Shown one piece after another: positions 55,465 to 64,000 of a stretch of DNA of 64,000 nt (within the stretch, counting starts at the first letter, position 1; the number at the start of each line of letters is the position of its first letter). The stretch is from Silurus meridionalis (taxonomy: Eukaryota > Chordata > Actinopteri > Siluriformes > Siluridae): the NCBI RefSeq assembly GCF_014805685.1, contig NC_060887.1:34281963-34345962 (forward strand), written 5' to 3'. A program made the position numbers and the translations under genes. Below the pieces are notes generated by a model. It had not been told where the DNA came from, did no database searches, and worked only from the letters and a program-made list of their open reading frames with translations.

Positions 55465-56162
55465 AATAAAATAATGATATAAATCACAGACAGAACTATT
55501 GTCAGACATGCTGATAAAAATTCATCAATATCTTCTGATTTGAGAATTCAGCGGCTAGAATGAAATCCATAGAAATGTTACAAAAAGCGTACCGTCGGTT
55601 GAGTCAGGGAAACAAATGTGTTGGTATATACACATATGTCGTGCTTCCAGACTGTGGTGATGTGAGTCAGTCTCAATTGTGTAACAGTGGCAGATTGGCC
55701 TGGTATTGTGTGGGCGAGTCTTTATTTGAGCGAGCTTAGGGAATGGAGCAGTCAGCAGGTTTGATTAAATCCCTGCTCTGGGCACAATGAGTTTATGCCA
55801 ATCGCTATTCAGTTATAGCTATGTTTGTTTGCTTTCTTGTCCTTCACTCAGACATTGCAGCGGGGCCTGTACGTTACAGCCTCTAGAAGTCTTAAATGTC
55901 TTACATCCTGCTGTAGCAACTGATATTTTTTTTTTTTATATATATATATAAATTTTGACAAGTGCAGCGTTCGGGGACGAGAGCAAATCGGAGAAGTTAT
56001 GCTTGGTAAAACGGTACTCGCTGCAGGAAGTGTTCAATGCAAGGCATGTTCTCTGTGGGAATAAGAAAGTTAGGATTCAGTGAGCATGGCTTCGAGGCCG
56101 CTCAAGTGAGTAAGTGTTTGGCCTTGGCTCAGGGCTCTGCATTGAGGATGTGATACCGGATC

Positions 56163-56252
56163 CTGGAGCAGAAATTCAGTCAGTAAGAGGAGATTCACAC
56201 CACATAGAAGATTAATTCCGCTACGGCGGATAGTTATGATGTGGATTAAAGT
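56163..56252. repeat. Duplicated segment, copy 2
   Basis: Matches 54578-54665, with GAGCAGAAATTCAGTCAGTA before and GGATAGTTATGATGTG after the 26-bp identical core. Near neighbours do not match, so the duplication is limited to this short block. Confidence 0.75.
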
Positions 56253-56254
56253 GA

Positions 56255-56945
56255 CAGAAAGTCAATACGTTCCAAATTCAGGTTTAGTCGGCTTACTCAA
56301 TTTTCTCTTCTCCGCTAAGGTGTGCAACATATCACAGCTGTTTTCTTCGGCTGCTTTTTTTTTGTAACAGGGTCTATAAAAATGTATCCCAGCAGTGCAA
56401 TTGAAGTGTGTTAAAATATCTGTTTTGACATGTTTTGTCCAGTTGTTATTTCAGGGTCTCTGCTGTCTGATCAAAATTAAAAGAAAAATACAGCCTGTAT
56501 GTGACAACTCTTTCATTCCTGCTCTCATCTCTGTGGGAATCCAGCAAGGGCTTCTCCTCAAACCCACCTGGTCTTGTCTGCATCACCAACTGCTTTGAAT
56601 CAGCAATGAGGGTCACAGTAAAGTCCACGTTTTCAGCACCGATCCTCTCCTCCTCTTGATTCTCTCCTGACCAAGGCCTGGTTTCAGACAATAGCTATGC
56701 TGCTATTGTTGGAGGAATACTTTGGGTTGTTTTAGGCTTTCTTTCTTTTCTATTTTCTCCCTCCCTCTCTCTCTCTCTTTCTCTCTCTTTGTCTTTTCTT
56801 TCTGCGACCACCTGCAGGGTACATGTTGGTAGGTGCTTTTCAACTCCAGTCTCACTGTGTGCGCAGGATGTGCCAAAATGTTTCAAAATGGAAATATCCC
56901 GTGTTTTCTATTTATTTCTTTATTTATTTTCTTATCTCAGCTAGG

Positions 56946-56994
<49 letters not shown>

Positions 56995-57670
56995 AGTCTA
57001 TGTCTCCCTCGTTTTTCCTCACTCACTTGAGGTGATTCTTAAAAGAAAAAGCCTCTAATAAGCTGCCGGTCCTCAAAATACAAGACGCAATAACACTCCT
57101 ACGCCAGGTTTCTTTTTTAAAGATTAATTCAGAGTGAAAAGAAAGGGGGTGATCTGAAATAAACCGATCTGAATAATCTCTCTGCGTGGTGTTTTATTAG
57201 TACTGCTGTGTTTTAAACAGCTGAAGCGATTTTTGGGGAAAAAAGAATTCGAAGTCGAACATCCCCCCCGGCCCCCTGGTGTGTTTTACTTAAAAGCAAA
57301 CAGCTGAATGAATTCACACAGCTGGAGAACAACATCATAAATAATATAATGCATGAATAGCTTGGACTGTTCGAGATTGCTTATCCCTAACCATAGCGAA
57401 TAGCAAAGTGTTATCGAAACTACTCACTCGATAGTGAGCTTATGGATCAGTTTGGGATCCGCAGGGCAGCCTGTAGTCCCCTAACCTTTTATCCCACTCA
57501 GAAATGAATGCGTTGTTTGTCCGTGGTGAATCCCCTCGCCGCCGTACGAAAGGTCGGCGCAAAAACAAAACCATCATCTTCCATCATCGTATGACTTCAC
57601 CGCTCCGATAACCCAACCTCACTTCTAATTTAAGCTCCTGTTTACCACATTTTCTCTCTTTTTTTGCTTT
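56255..57670. other. Unassigned DNA with simple repeats
   Basis: CT-rich runs at about 56758-56790 and a (CT)n array at 56949-56991. Frames at 56395-57035 are short, overlap on both strands and have no domain. No other repeat recognised. Confidence 0.45.
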
Positions 57671-57920
57671 TCAGACGCCATGGAAACAAGGCTTGCTTCT
57701 TTTTTTTTTCTTTCCCATTCATTCAGCTGTACCTTGATTGGCCAAATGCAGATCGCAAAGTCTGGCTTTGTGCGAGCACATCAATCACGCTTTAGCATTA
57801 GCGTTCCAAGGGCCAATTAGTAAACCTCAGAGGCACTTAGAGTCACCGAGTGCAGGCCTTCGATTAGAGCATGACCTCGGCGCTGCTCATCTGCATGCAC
57901 GGCTAAATGTCAAATAACAG
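57670..57920. other. Low-repeat segment, possible conserved noncoding sequence
   Basis: Includes CCTTGATTGGCCAAATGCAG, CACATCAATCACGC, TAGCATTAGCG and GGGCCAATTAGTAAACC, with no recognised repeat. A TTTTTTTGCTTTTCAG acceptor-like site just before it (to 57674) leads into no recognised coding frame. Regulatory function is inference from composition. Confidence 0.25.
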
Positions 57921-57924
57921 ATAC

Positions 57925-59305
57925 AGGATCTTTAACATAATTGCACCTTAATGGATATCAAAGTTGGGCTGACGAGGCGTGATGTGTAGACTTGGGCAGA
58001 ATGTGAGCAAAGATGACAGAAGGCATTCATCAACATCAGAGTGATGGACAAACAGATGGGAAAATCAAAGAGAGAGAGAGAGTAAGAGAAAAAGAGAGAT
58101 TGAGAGAGAGAAAGAGTGTGCAGTAGCTTATATAATATTTGTCCAGCTAAACTTTGATACATTGTGTTATGGCAATCCTATGATTCACTTTAATGTCTGC
58201 GATAGTCACTTTTTGTGTTTTTTTTTTTTAATCTTCTAAAATGACCAGCCATTTGAGCTGTGTTATGACATATTCAATATTACTACCTGATGGTCATGGG
58301 TGGTTCTCTTTATGACACCAAAGAGAGCTGTTTAATGAAGCGATACTAATGACGCAAGGTGACCTATGCTGCTAACAGTGTCTGAGAAGCTACAGGTGTG
58401 TATGTGTGTGTGTGTGTGTGTGTGTCTATGAGAACAAGTGTCCAGCTCTATTCCCCAATTCAGCTTCTCTTTATTTTCTCTTTAAACTCTATTAAGTCTC
58501 ACATAATTGTGTGTGTTCTCCATAGTGAATATTTGATATCCTGTTTGCCCTTTGCCGCTGTACAGATCAAGGTAATCAACGGTGCTCCTGTCCGTAGGTA
58601 GACGCTGATGTATGCTTAGTGGACAGATGCCCCAATTCCCCACCCACACCAATTACTGTATTAATTATTAATTCATCAGAAAGGTCGTCTCCACTCTGAT
58701 TGTTCTTTAGGAGCCGAGAAGGACAATGACACTGTGTCCCTTCAAGATCTGTGCATCCAATCATGTCTGAAAGCTTCAATCTTCTATCTAGGGAGAAGTC
58801 CAGTATAATTTTAATCCATTCAGGTAATACAAAGGCTTTATGGGGCTATAATATGCACCAATATGCTACAAAATTGCATATAGTATATGCATATGTAAGG
58901 GTTATTCTACATCTAGGAGTGAATTACACAATTTAATGCAAGATTTTTAGGTGAAAAACCACCTAATTGGGGACAATTTTACTTTTATTATGGTCACTTG
59001 ACAGAAGTTTTTGTTTGCAGTTCAGATAAAATGAATGATTCCATTTTTATTATCTTTTGTTATTTTAAATGCACCAAACATAAAAGTAAGTATTGTGATA
59101 CAATTATTTTTATTGAAATAATTTTTTGCGCATGTTTGAATCACCAGTTACTAATAATGATGCTGTTGATGTTAACTTCTTGTGCCATTTTTCATTTTAG
59201 AGAGTTTTTTCACCAGTTCACCAATCAAATTCATCTCGCACTTCATGCACATCACATTTGTATGTTTGACCATTCGGACATACGTGTGCATCAGAATCAA
59301 GTATT
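57925..59305. other. Unassigned DNA
   Basis: A GA-rich tract at about 58066-58118 and a (GT)n run at 58400-58424. Frames of 60-103 codons have no recognised domain. Confidence 0.4.
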
Positions 59306-59309
59306 TTAA

Positions 59310-59525
59310 CATATACTCCTTTTCGAACTCTTAGATCAATGTTCCCATTCTCATTGGGTGTTCCTCATATGCTTTTGGCATCTATGAGATCTCGCTCTTT
59401 TAGGTATGCTGCTCCTTATTTGTGTAATCTACTTTCTAATGATATTCACCCCAGTGACTCCTTCTCTACTTTTTAAATCTTGTTTAAAAATGCGCCTTTT
59501 TAGGCAGGCATATCAGAGATACTAT
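59310..59525 (+). mobile_element. LINE 3' coding fragment (L2-like)
   Basis: The sequence reads, with a stop, as RYAAPYLCNLLSNDIHPSD and then a FKSCLKMRLFRQAYQ segment. This is the C-terminal end of L2-like LINE polyproteins (a LWNxLP-type motif and a LKTHLFRxAF-type end). It is cut off abruptly at 59526 by element B copy 2. Confidence 0.65.
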
Positions 59526-60499
59526 CAGTGGTGGGCGGTCAGGGCCAGCAAGGCCTTCTCTGCTGGCCTAAACACTATCAGAAGCACTGACCTACATTTA
59601 AAACATACTAAACTCTAATATTTGTTATATGAAATTGTATTATTTTTTTCCAGCAGTCTATTTTCTTCATTTTGTAGTGTTTCTCTTGGCTGCACTGCTT
59701 CCAGTACGTGTATGTGGATGTTAGATTTTTTTTGTGGAATCAGATTTCAGCCTCTATGTGCTGCCATGTCCATCTAATCTACCCAGGGCCTTCAAAGTCA
59801 GTACTGCTGGACTTTTTACTATAGTCTCCAGTAGCTCTGTTTCTTTAACCAATCAGATTTCATATTTGCCTCACAGGGCAGCTAGCTAACCCAGAATAGC
59901 GTCAGCATTTTTCCGTCCTCTGATTGGTTGGTCAGAGGGAAACTGTTACAGCCAAGATCGACTGGCAAAACACATCTGTAGATCTGCACACATTAATACA
60001 TCTGAGTTAGACTTTTTTACGTTTATGTTTACTTAAAAATCTATTTTGAAGAAAAGCTAGACATTGTGAGGAGGTCGGCTAACCCTGAAGCTAGCTAGCT
60101 TGTCTCAGCCTGGGAAAGGGTTTGTTTACCACTTCCAGACCAGTGAATACGAGCGGTACCACTGGATTACAGCCTCTGAGGAGCGGTGCAAATTATGAGT
60201 CTGCATCTCTGGTGAGTATGATGTATTTTATTTACATTTTTATGTTTTTGTCATATTATTAGACAAATATTGATTCTGAACTGCTTCAGATGATGTAGGT
60301 GCACAGTTGCGGTTGTAGTGTAGAGGTTTGGAGTCTTCACTGGGTTTCTTGCTTTAGTAAAATGGTTTTTAACCTTCATATGTGAAATGCCTCTCTCTCT
60401 CTGTAATACCACACGTTGTTATATTGCGTTTTTTTATTGTATTGATGGTTTCTATAAGTGCGATGTGATAGTGGTGGTATTAAGAGATGGATTAAGTCA
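59526..60499. mobile_element. Element B copy 2
   Basis: Similar to 6498-7463 throughout, with the same left boundary CAGTGG. Here CAGTGGTGGGCGGTCAGGGC and AGCAAGGCCTTCTCTGCTGG keep more of the probable original end sequence than copy 1. It has a ~30-bp insertion (GCACAGTTGCGGTTGTAGTG) relative to copy 1 and lacks part of GCCTACGGAGGAGGAG. No coding sequence. Confidence 0.75.
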
Positions 60500-60955
60500 T
60501 ATATATGTATATGTATATATGTTTAAAGTTTTTATTAATTGTATAGTGTTAAATTATTGTTAATTGTTTTGTGTTTTATACATTAGATGTATTATTATTA
60601 CTTTATTATTATTATTATTATTATTATTACTGATATATTATATGGAAAAACATATATGCAAAAATATGACTCAACGTTTTGATAGATTGCTGTGTTAGCA
60701 AAGGTATAATTGACATTACAGAGGGGCAAATGCTCATTATGTTCTCTACAATCTGTCAGTCCAGTATTTGTATGCATGCAGAGGGCTCTGACATTTCGGC
60801 CATTGGGAATTCAGGGATATTTCACTTGACTCAAAAGATACATGAAAGGACACCACTTTCACAGTGTTAAAATGTCCAGCCATATACTGTAGGTCATAGC
60901 TCAACATTTTCCAGATTATTCTAGAATAGAAATCCTTTAGAAATAGGATGTCAAA
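60500..60955. other. Unassigned DNA
   Basis: TA- and ATT-rich runs at 60499-60520 and 60596-60628, then unassigned sequence. Confidence 0.4.
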
Positions 60956-60963
60956 GCTATAAA

Positions 60964-61143
60964 AGTGGAAGCTCACTGGTTAAGGCTCCGTGTTACTGAT
61001 CAGAAGGTCAGGGGTTTAAGTCCTACTATTGCCAAGCTGCCACTCTTGTGCCCTTGAGCAAGGCCCTCAACCCTCTGTGCTCCAGGGGTTACTGTATATC
61101 ATGACTGATCCCTGCTTCCTAATATTGCTGAGATATGCAAAAA
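60964..61143 (+). repeat. SINE type B, most complete copy
   Basis: AGCTCACTGGTTAAGGCTCC (A-box-like), AGGTCAGGGGTTTAAGTCC (B-box-like), CAAGCTGCCACTCTTGTGCC, TTGAGCAAGGCCCTCAACCC and TGCTGAGATATGCAAAAA. It follows the order of the type B fragments elsewhere in the window. Confidence 0.75.
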
Positions 61144-61149
61144 CATCCT

Positions 61150-62100
61150 TACCTTTACTTTACTAAAGAAGGAAATAGCATTTGATGTATTTCATTATTT
61201 TGTAGAATTAAAACAGATTTACTAATTAATTGTATTTTAAAAAGTTGAATTGGATATTCAATATAAACATGAGTAACTACAATAAATCAAGTGATCATCT
61301 GTATATGTGCAAGAAAATGTGTTCAGTAGGATTGAAACAGGAATACAGCTTGGACAGTTTATTACAGGACACCACACATACACTGGAATGTTTCGGGAGG
61401 CAGCAGAATAAAAATGATTTTTTTTTTTATTTTCTTTTTCATATTTTGTATAGAGTAGGATTGCGGTAAAGTATTACACGATCCACCCACAGTTCAGAAT
61501 AAAAAGAAGAATAAAATTCCTGTGGCGATGATGTCCTCCTTTAAACAAAGCAAGAATTGATTCTTGTAGAGACTCAATCATTCGGATTAAGTGTGAAGAC
61601 AACCTTAAACAGTGGTCCTCTCACTCCCTGTGGAAAGCCTCATAGACATATTACATCTACAGCCACATTTTTGAGGAGCTTTAGTGTAACTTGCTTCTTT
61701 CTCAGCCTATATCTTGCTCAATACTCAGGCCATGGTGTGGTCCCAAGAGCATCTGCTTAATCTAAAGGTGTGGCGGTTTGTGGTCTTTAATACGCCATTT
61801 GTGTTGACCTTTAGCTTTGTCACACAGCCGAAAAGGTCATATCTCTATTTTCCTCTTTATGGCTGTAATGAGATTCGGAGTGACCCTCCTGCCTCCAGCC
61901 CCTTGTTCTGAGTACAACTACGTGCACAGCTGATGAAGTTACGTCCCCTTTATTATGGCTCTAGCCTAAGAATATCATGTTTCATTAAAACTAACATAAA
62001 TCCCCCACTTCATTTGGGTCGGCAGAGTTGAAAACGACCACCTACACGCTCAGTACTTCCTGCCATCAGGTTTGCGTAGGTGAACTGGGGTGAGCGTGCT
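61150..62100. other. Unassigned DNA
   Basis: No gene or repeat recognised. Frames of 65-79 codons have no domain. Confidence 0.4.
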
Positions 62101-62330
62101 GCGCTCTCATGGATTTAATTAATGATAATGCATTTATATGGCTATAGTTAAGCACAGAGTGTTAATCTGGCCTGGCAAATTAGGAATTGTTGAGGTTGTT
62201 TTCATTTACATGGGATTAGTCGTTGTATTTGCATTAAGCGCATAATTAAATTTGATTACGAATAATTATTCACATTAATTTTCAAATATAAAATGTCTGG
62301 GGGAAAGCGATCGAGGAACATCTACATGCT
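62100..62330. other. ATTA-rich low-repeat segment, possible enhancer
   Basis: Dense TAAT/ATTA cores (TTTAATTAATGATAATGC, GCATTAAGCGCATAATTAAA, TTGATTACGAATAATTATTC) lie in a stretch with no microsatellite and no recognised mobile element. This is typical of homeodomain-rich vertebrate enhancers. It is an inference from motif density. Confidence 0.3.
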
Positions 62331-62347
62331 TTTAGCGTTCTTACCGC

Positions 62348-62348
62348 A

Positions 62349-62380
<32 letters not shown>
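62348..62380. repeat. (CA)n microsatellite
   Basis: A CA run of about 33 bp. Confidence 0.95.
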
Positions 62381-62382
<2 letters not shown>

Positions 62383-62384
62383 TC

Positions 62385-62925
62385 ACACACACATTCATAA
62401 ATACACACAATGTTTTGACAATCATATTCATATTAACATAATTCAATATTTTATTCTCTTTAATCTTTTTTTTCAGAGGGCTGAAGATATCCTGTAATTC
62501 TTTCTCTTAATTCTTGGAGAAACCCTCAGTTAAACGTGATCAGCTGAGTTATATTAGGATTTTTTCAGAAGTAAATCAAAACCAAGCAGCGTTAATTAGT
62601 ACACTCTGAATCCAATCCCACTGACGTGTGTTTTGTAGCCGAACTTTTTATTCTGCAGTGCTTTTCTTAACCATGCTCTAATCCTTTAGGAAGACATGCT
62701 CGTACAAAGCTCGTTCTATTTGCGCCGCGCACAGATGGTATGCGAGGTTACTGAAGGTGAAATCCATTGTAAAGTGTAAATAATGAATTGTGTTACTGTA
62801 CATGCTGCAAAACTGAGTCATACAGACATGAAATGCAATAAATGGAATGGGTTTGTTGGAGAAAGGTTGGTATAAGGCTCATGACATATTCGTGAGATAT
62901 TCCTGGACAAAATCTGGAGATTTTT
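62385..62925. other. Unassigned DNA
   Basis: No gene or repeat recognised. Confidence 0.4.
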
Positions 62926-62929
62926 TTTT

Positions 62930-63130
62930 TTACTTAAAGCAATGGACATTTTCTTAAAGCAGTTTTACAAAGGTAAATACATTTTATTTATAGTACAAGT
63001 TTATCCCTAATGAACAAGCCAGAGGTGATGGTAGTGAGAAAAATCTCCCAGAGTCTTGAGAAAGAAACCATGAGAAGAACCTGACTCAAAAGGGAGCGTC
63101 CTCATCTGGGTGACATCCAGACATTCGTTA
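62930..63130 (-). mobile_element. Retroposon R2, copy 4
   Basis: CAATGGACATTTTCTTAAAGC, GTTTATCCCTAATGAACAAGC, GAGAAAGAAACCATGAGAAG and GCGTCCTCATCTGGGTGACA follow the R2 order. Confidence 0.7.
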
Positions 63131-63134
63131 TAGT

Positions 63135-63975
63135 TCCATCATTACTGAGGTGATCAATTATTTACTGAGAGACACTTCAGTGCAAAACTGTTAATGGCAA
63201 TTTGTAGGAGAACTGGTAATTGCAGTTCAAATTCATCTACATGGATACTTCAGTAAGTGGAACCATCTGCAATAAACTCTTTTACCTTTAAGATGTTCAT
63301 GTGGAGCCCTTTTCAGCAGCAGTGAGTGGTTTGCCGTCGATGAAAACTTCAGCAGAGCGTCAGGATGGATCAGGAACGTCCGAAAAGCAGAACAGGATTG
63401 TTTGTATCTCAGGAGCATGTGTAGCTTGATGGAGAAACAGGGATAATGAAGACTCGATGATGACCCTCTATGTATTAAATTATAAGTTTTATAAGTAATT
63501 ATAAGTAATTAACAATACACACCCATTTCCTTGATAACGCTCAAACCTTTACTAATTAGAGCAGAAATCCTCTGAATAACATCTTTATATCGTGACAACC
63601 AGTTTTATTCAATATTAGAAGAAAAAACTTTTTAAACATTTATGAATATTACATGTGCATCCCTATTTGGAAGAATATTGCATAAGAATTTTCATAATTG
63701 TTTATTGTTATATTTATATGAGATTTATATTAAATTAGATCGATATTTTGTAAAAATATATATTATATATTATATATTGCAAAAAAAATAGTTGGTTTAA
63801 AAAAAAATATATAGTATATAATATCTTAATTATACAACAAGCTGCATAAAACCTACACAAGTCACCTTATGGACGTTCATAAAGCTGCCAGCATTGATTT
63901 ATACAATGCCTTCAAATGAGTTATAAAGGTCCACTGTTTAAAACGTTTTCTTCTTCTTCTTTTTCTTCATCTTCT
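63135..63975. other. Unassigned AT-rich DNA
   Basis: No gene recognised. TTC-rich run at 63950-63983 may belong to the tail of the SINE that follows. Confidence 0.4.
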
Positions 63976-63980
63976 TCTTC

Positions 63981-64000
63981 TTTCAGCTGCTCCTGTTACG
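63981..64000 (-). mobile_element. Probable SINE type A, cut by the window end
   Basis: TTTCAGCTGCTCCTGTTACG matches the inverse of the SINE A tail (GGGAGAAGCTGAAAGAAAG), with a TTC-rich run before it. Only about 20 bp are visible, so the call is tentative; a splice acceptor (TTCTTTCAG) is the alternative. Confidence 0.5.

Noticed and set aside
58540..58592. Micro-exon between a CTTTGCCGCTGTACAG acceptor and CGTAGGTAG donor
   Set aside because: Only about 32 bp, with no known peptide and no neighbouring exon to join it to.

Overview
The window looks like vertebrate, most probably teleost fish, nuclear DNA, and not prokaryotic. It is AT-rich, has no dense open reading frames, is full of dinucleotide and tetranucleotide microsatellites, and carries transposon types typical of fish: many Tc1/mariner relics, tRNA-derived SINEs, L2/Rex-like LINE fragments and hAT-type MITEs. 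An otophysan or siluriform fish is plausible from the repeat families, but that is recollection and not proven here. No host protein-coding gene, rRNA or functional tRNA gene could be supported. The window reads as a gene desert or the inside of a very large intron.

Layout. 0.9-1.6 kb: a Tc1-like relic with a readable transposase tail. 5.35-7.64 kb: a decayed LINE (endonuclease and RT pieces) interrupted by a ~1 kb repeat called element B here, then the LINE 3' tail. 7.74-8.31 kb: an internally deleted mariner. 10.1 kb: a Tc1-like relic. 12.37-13.98 kb: the best mobile element, a full-length Tc1-like transposon with long IR/DR ends, a frameshifted transposase and a mutated catalytic Glu. 14.13-15.08 kb: two Tc1-like relics back to back. 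15.9-16.7 kb: a low-confidence non-autonomous element. 18.7 kb: a tRNA-Glu-headed SINE with a 17-bp duplication. 22.1-22.8 kb: another Tc1-like relic. 25.1-25.9 kb: a second copy of the LINE 3' end. 26.1-26.7 kb: an L2-like LINE on the minus strand. 27.7 kb: a hAT MITE with a perfect 8-bp duplication. 30.3-31.0 kb: a Tc1-like relic with a retroposon nested in it. 32.77-33.31 and 49.22-49.76 kb: two inverted copies of one deletion derivative of a Tc1-like transposon. 33.70-34.21 kb: a long-TIR fold-back element whose loop holds a 14-hexamer telomere-like array. 36-40 kb: more Tc1-like relics and SINEs. 41-49 kb: SINEs, GATA/TATC arrays and a hAT-like repeat. 52.86-54.3 kb: a ~31-bp minisatellite. 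54.58 and 56.16 kb: a duplicated ~88-bp segment. 59.3-60.5 kb: a LINE fragment and a second element B. The window ends at the start of what is probably another SINE.

No genes work together here. The active logic is that of mobile elements: autonomous Tc1-like and LINE families supplied enzymes, and short derivatives (MITEs, SINEs, the retroposon called R2 here) spread in trans. Between repeats, several low-repeat stretches rich in homeodomain-type ATTA sites (about 50.6, 57.7 and 62.1 kb) could be regulatory, which can only be settled by cross-species alignment. The most unusual items are the telomere-repeat fold-back element, the 31-bp minisatellite, the duplicated ~88-bp segment and the catalytically broken Tc1 copy with near-perfect ends.
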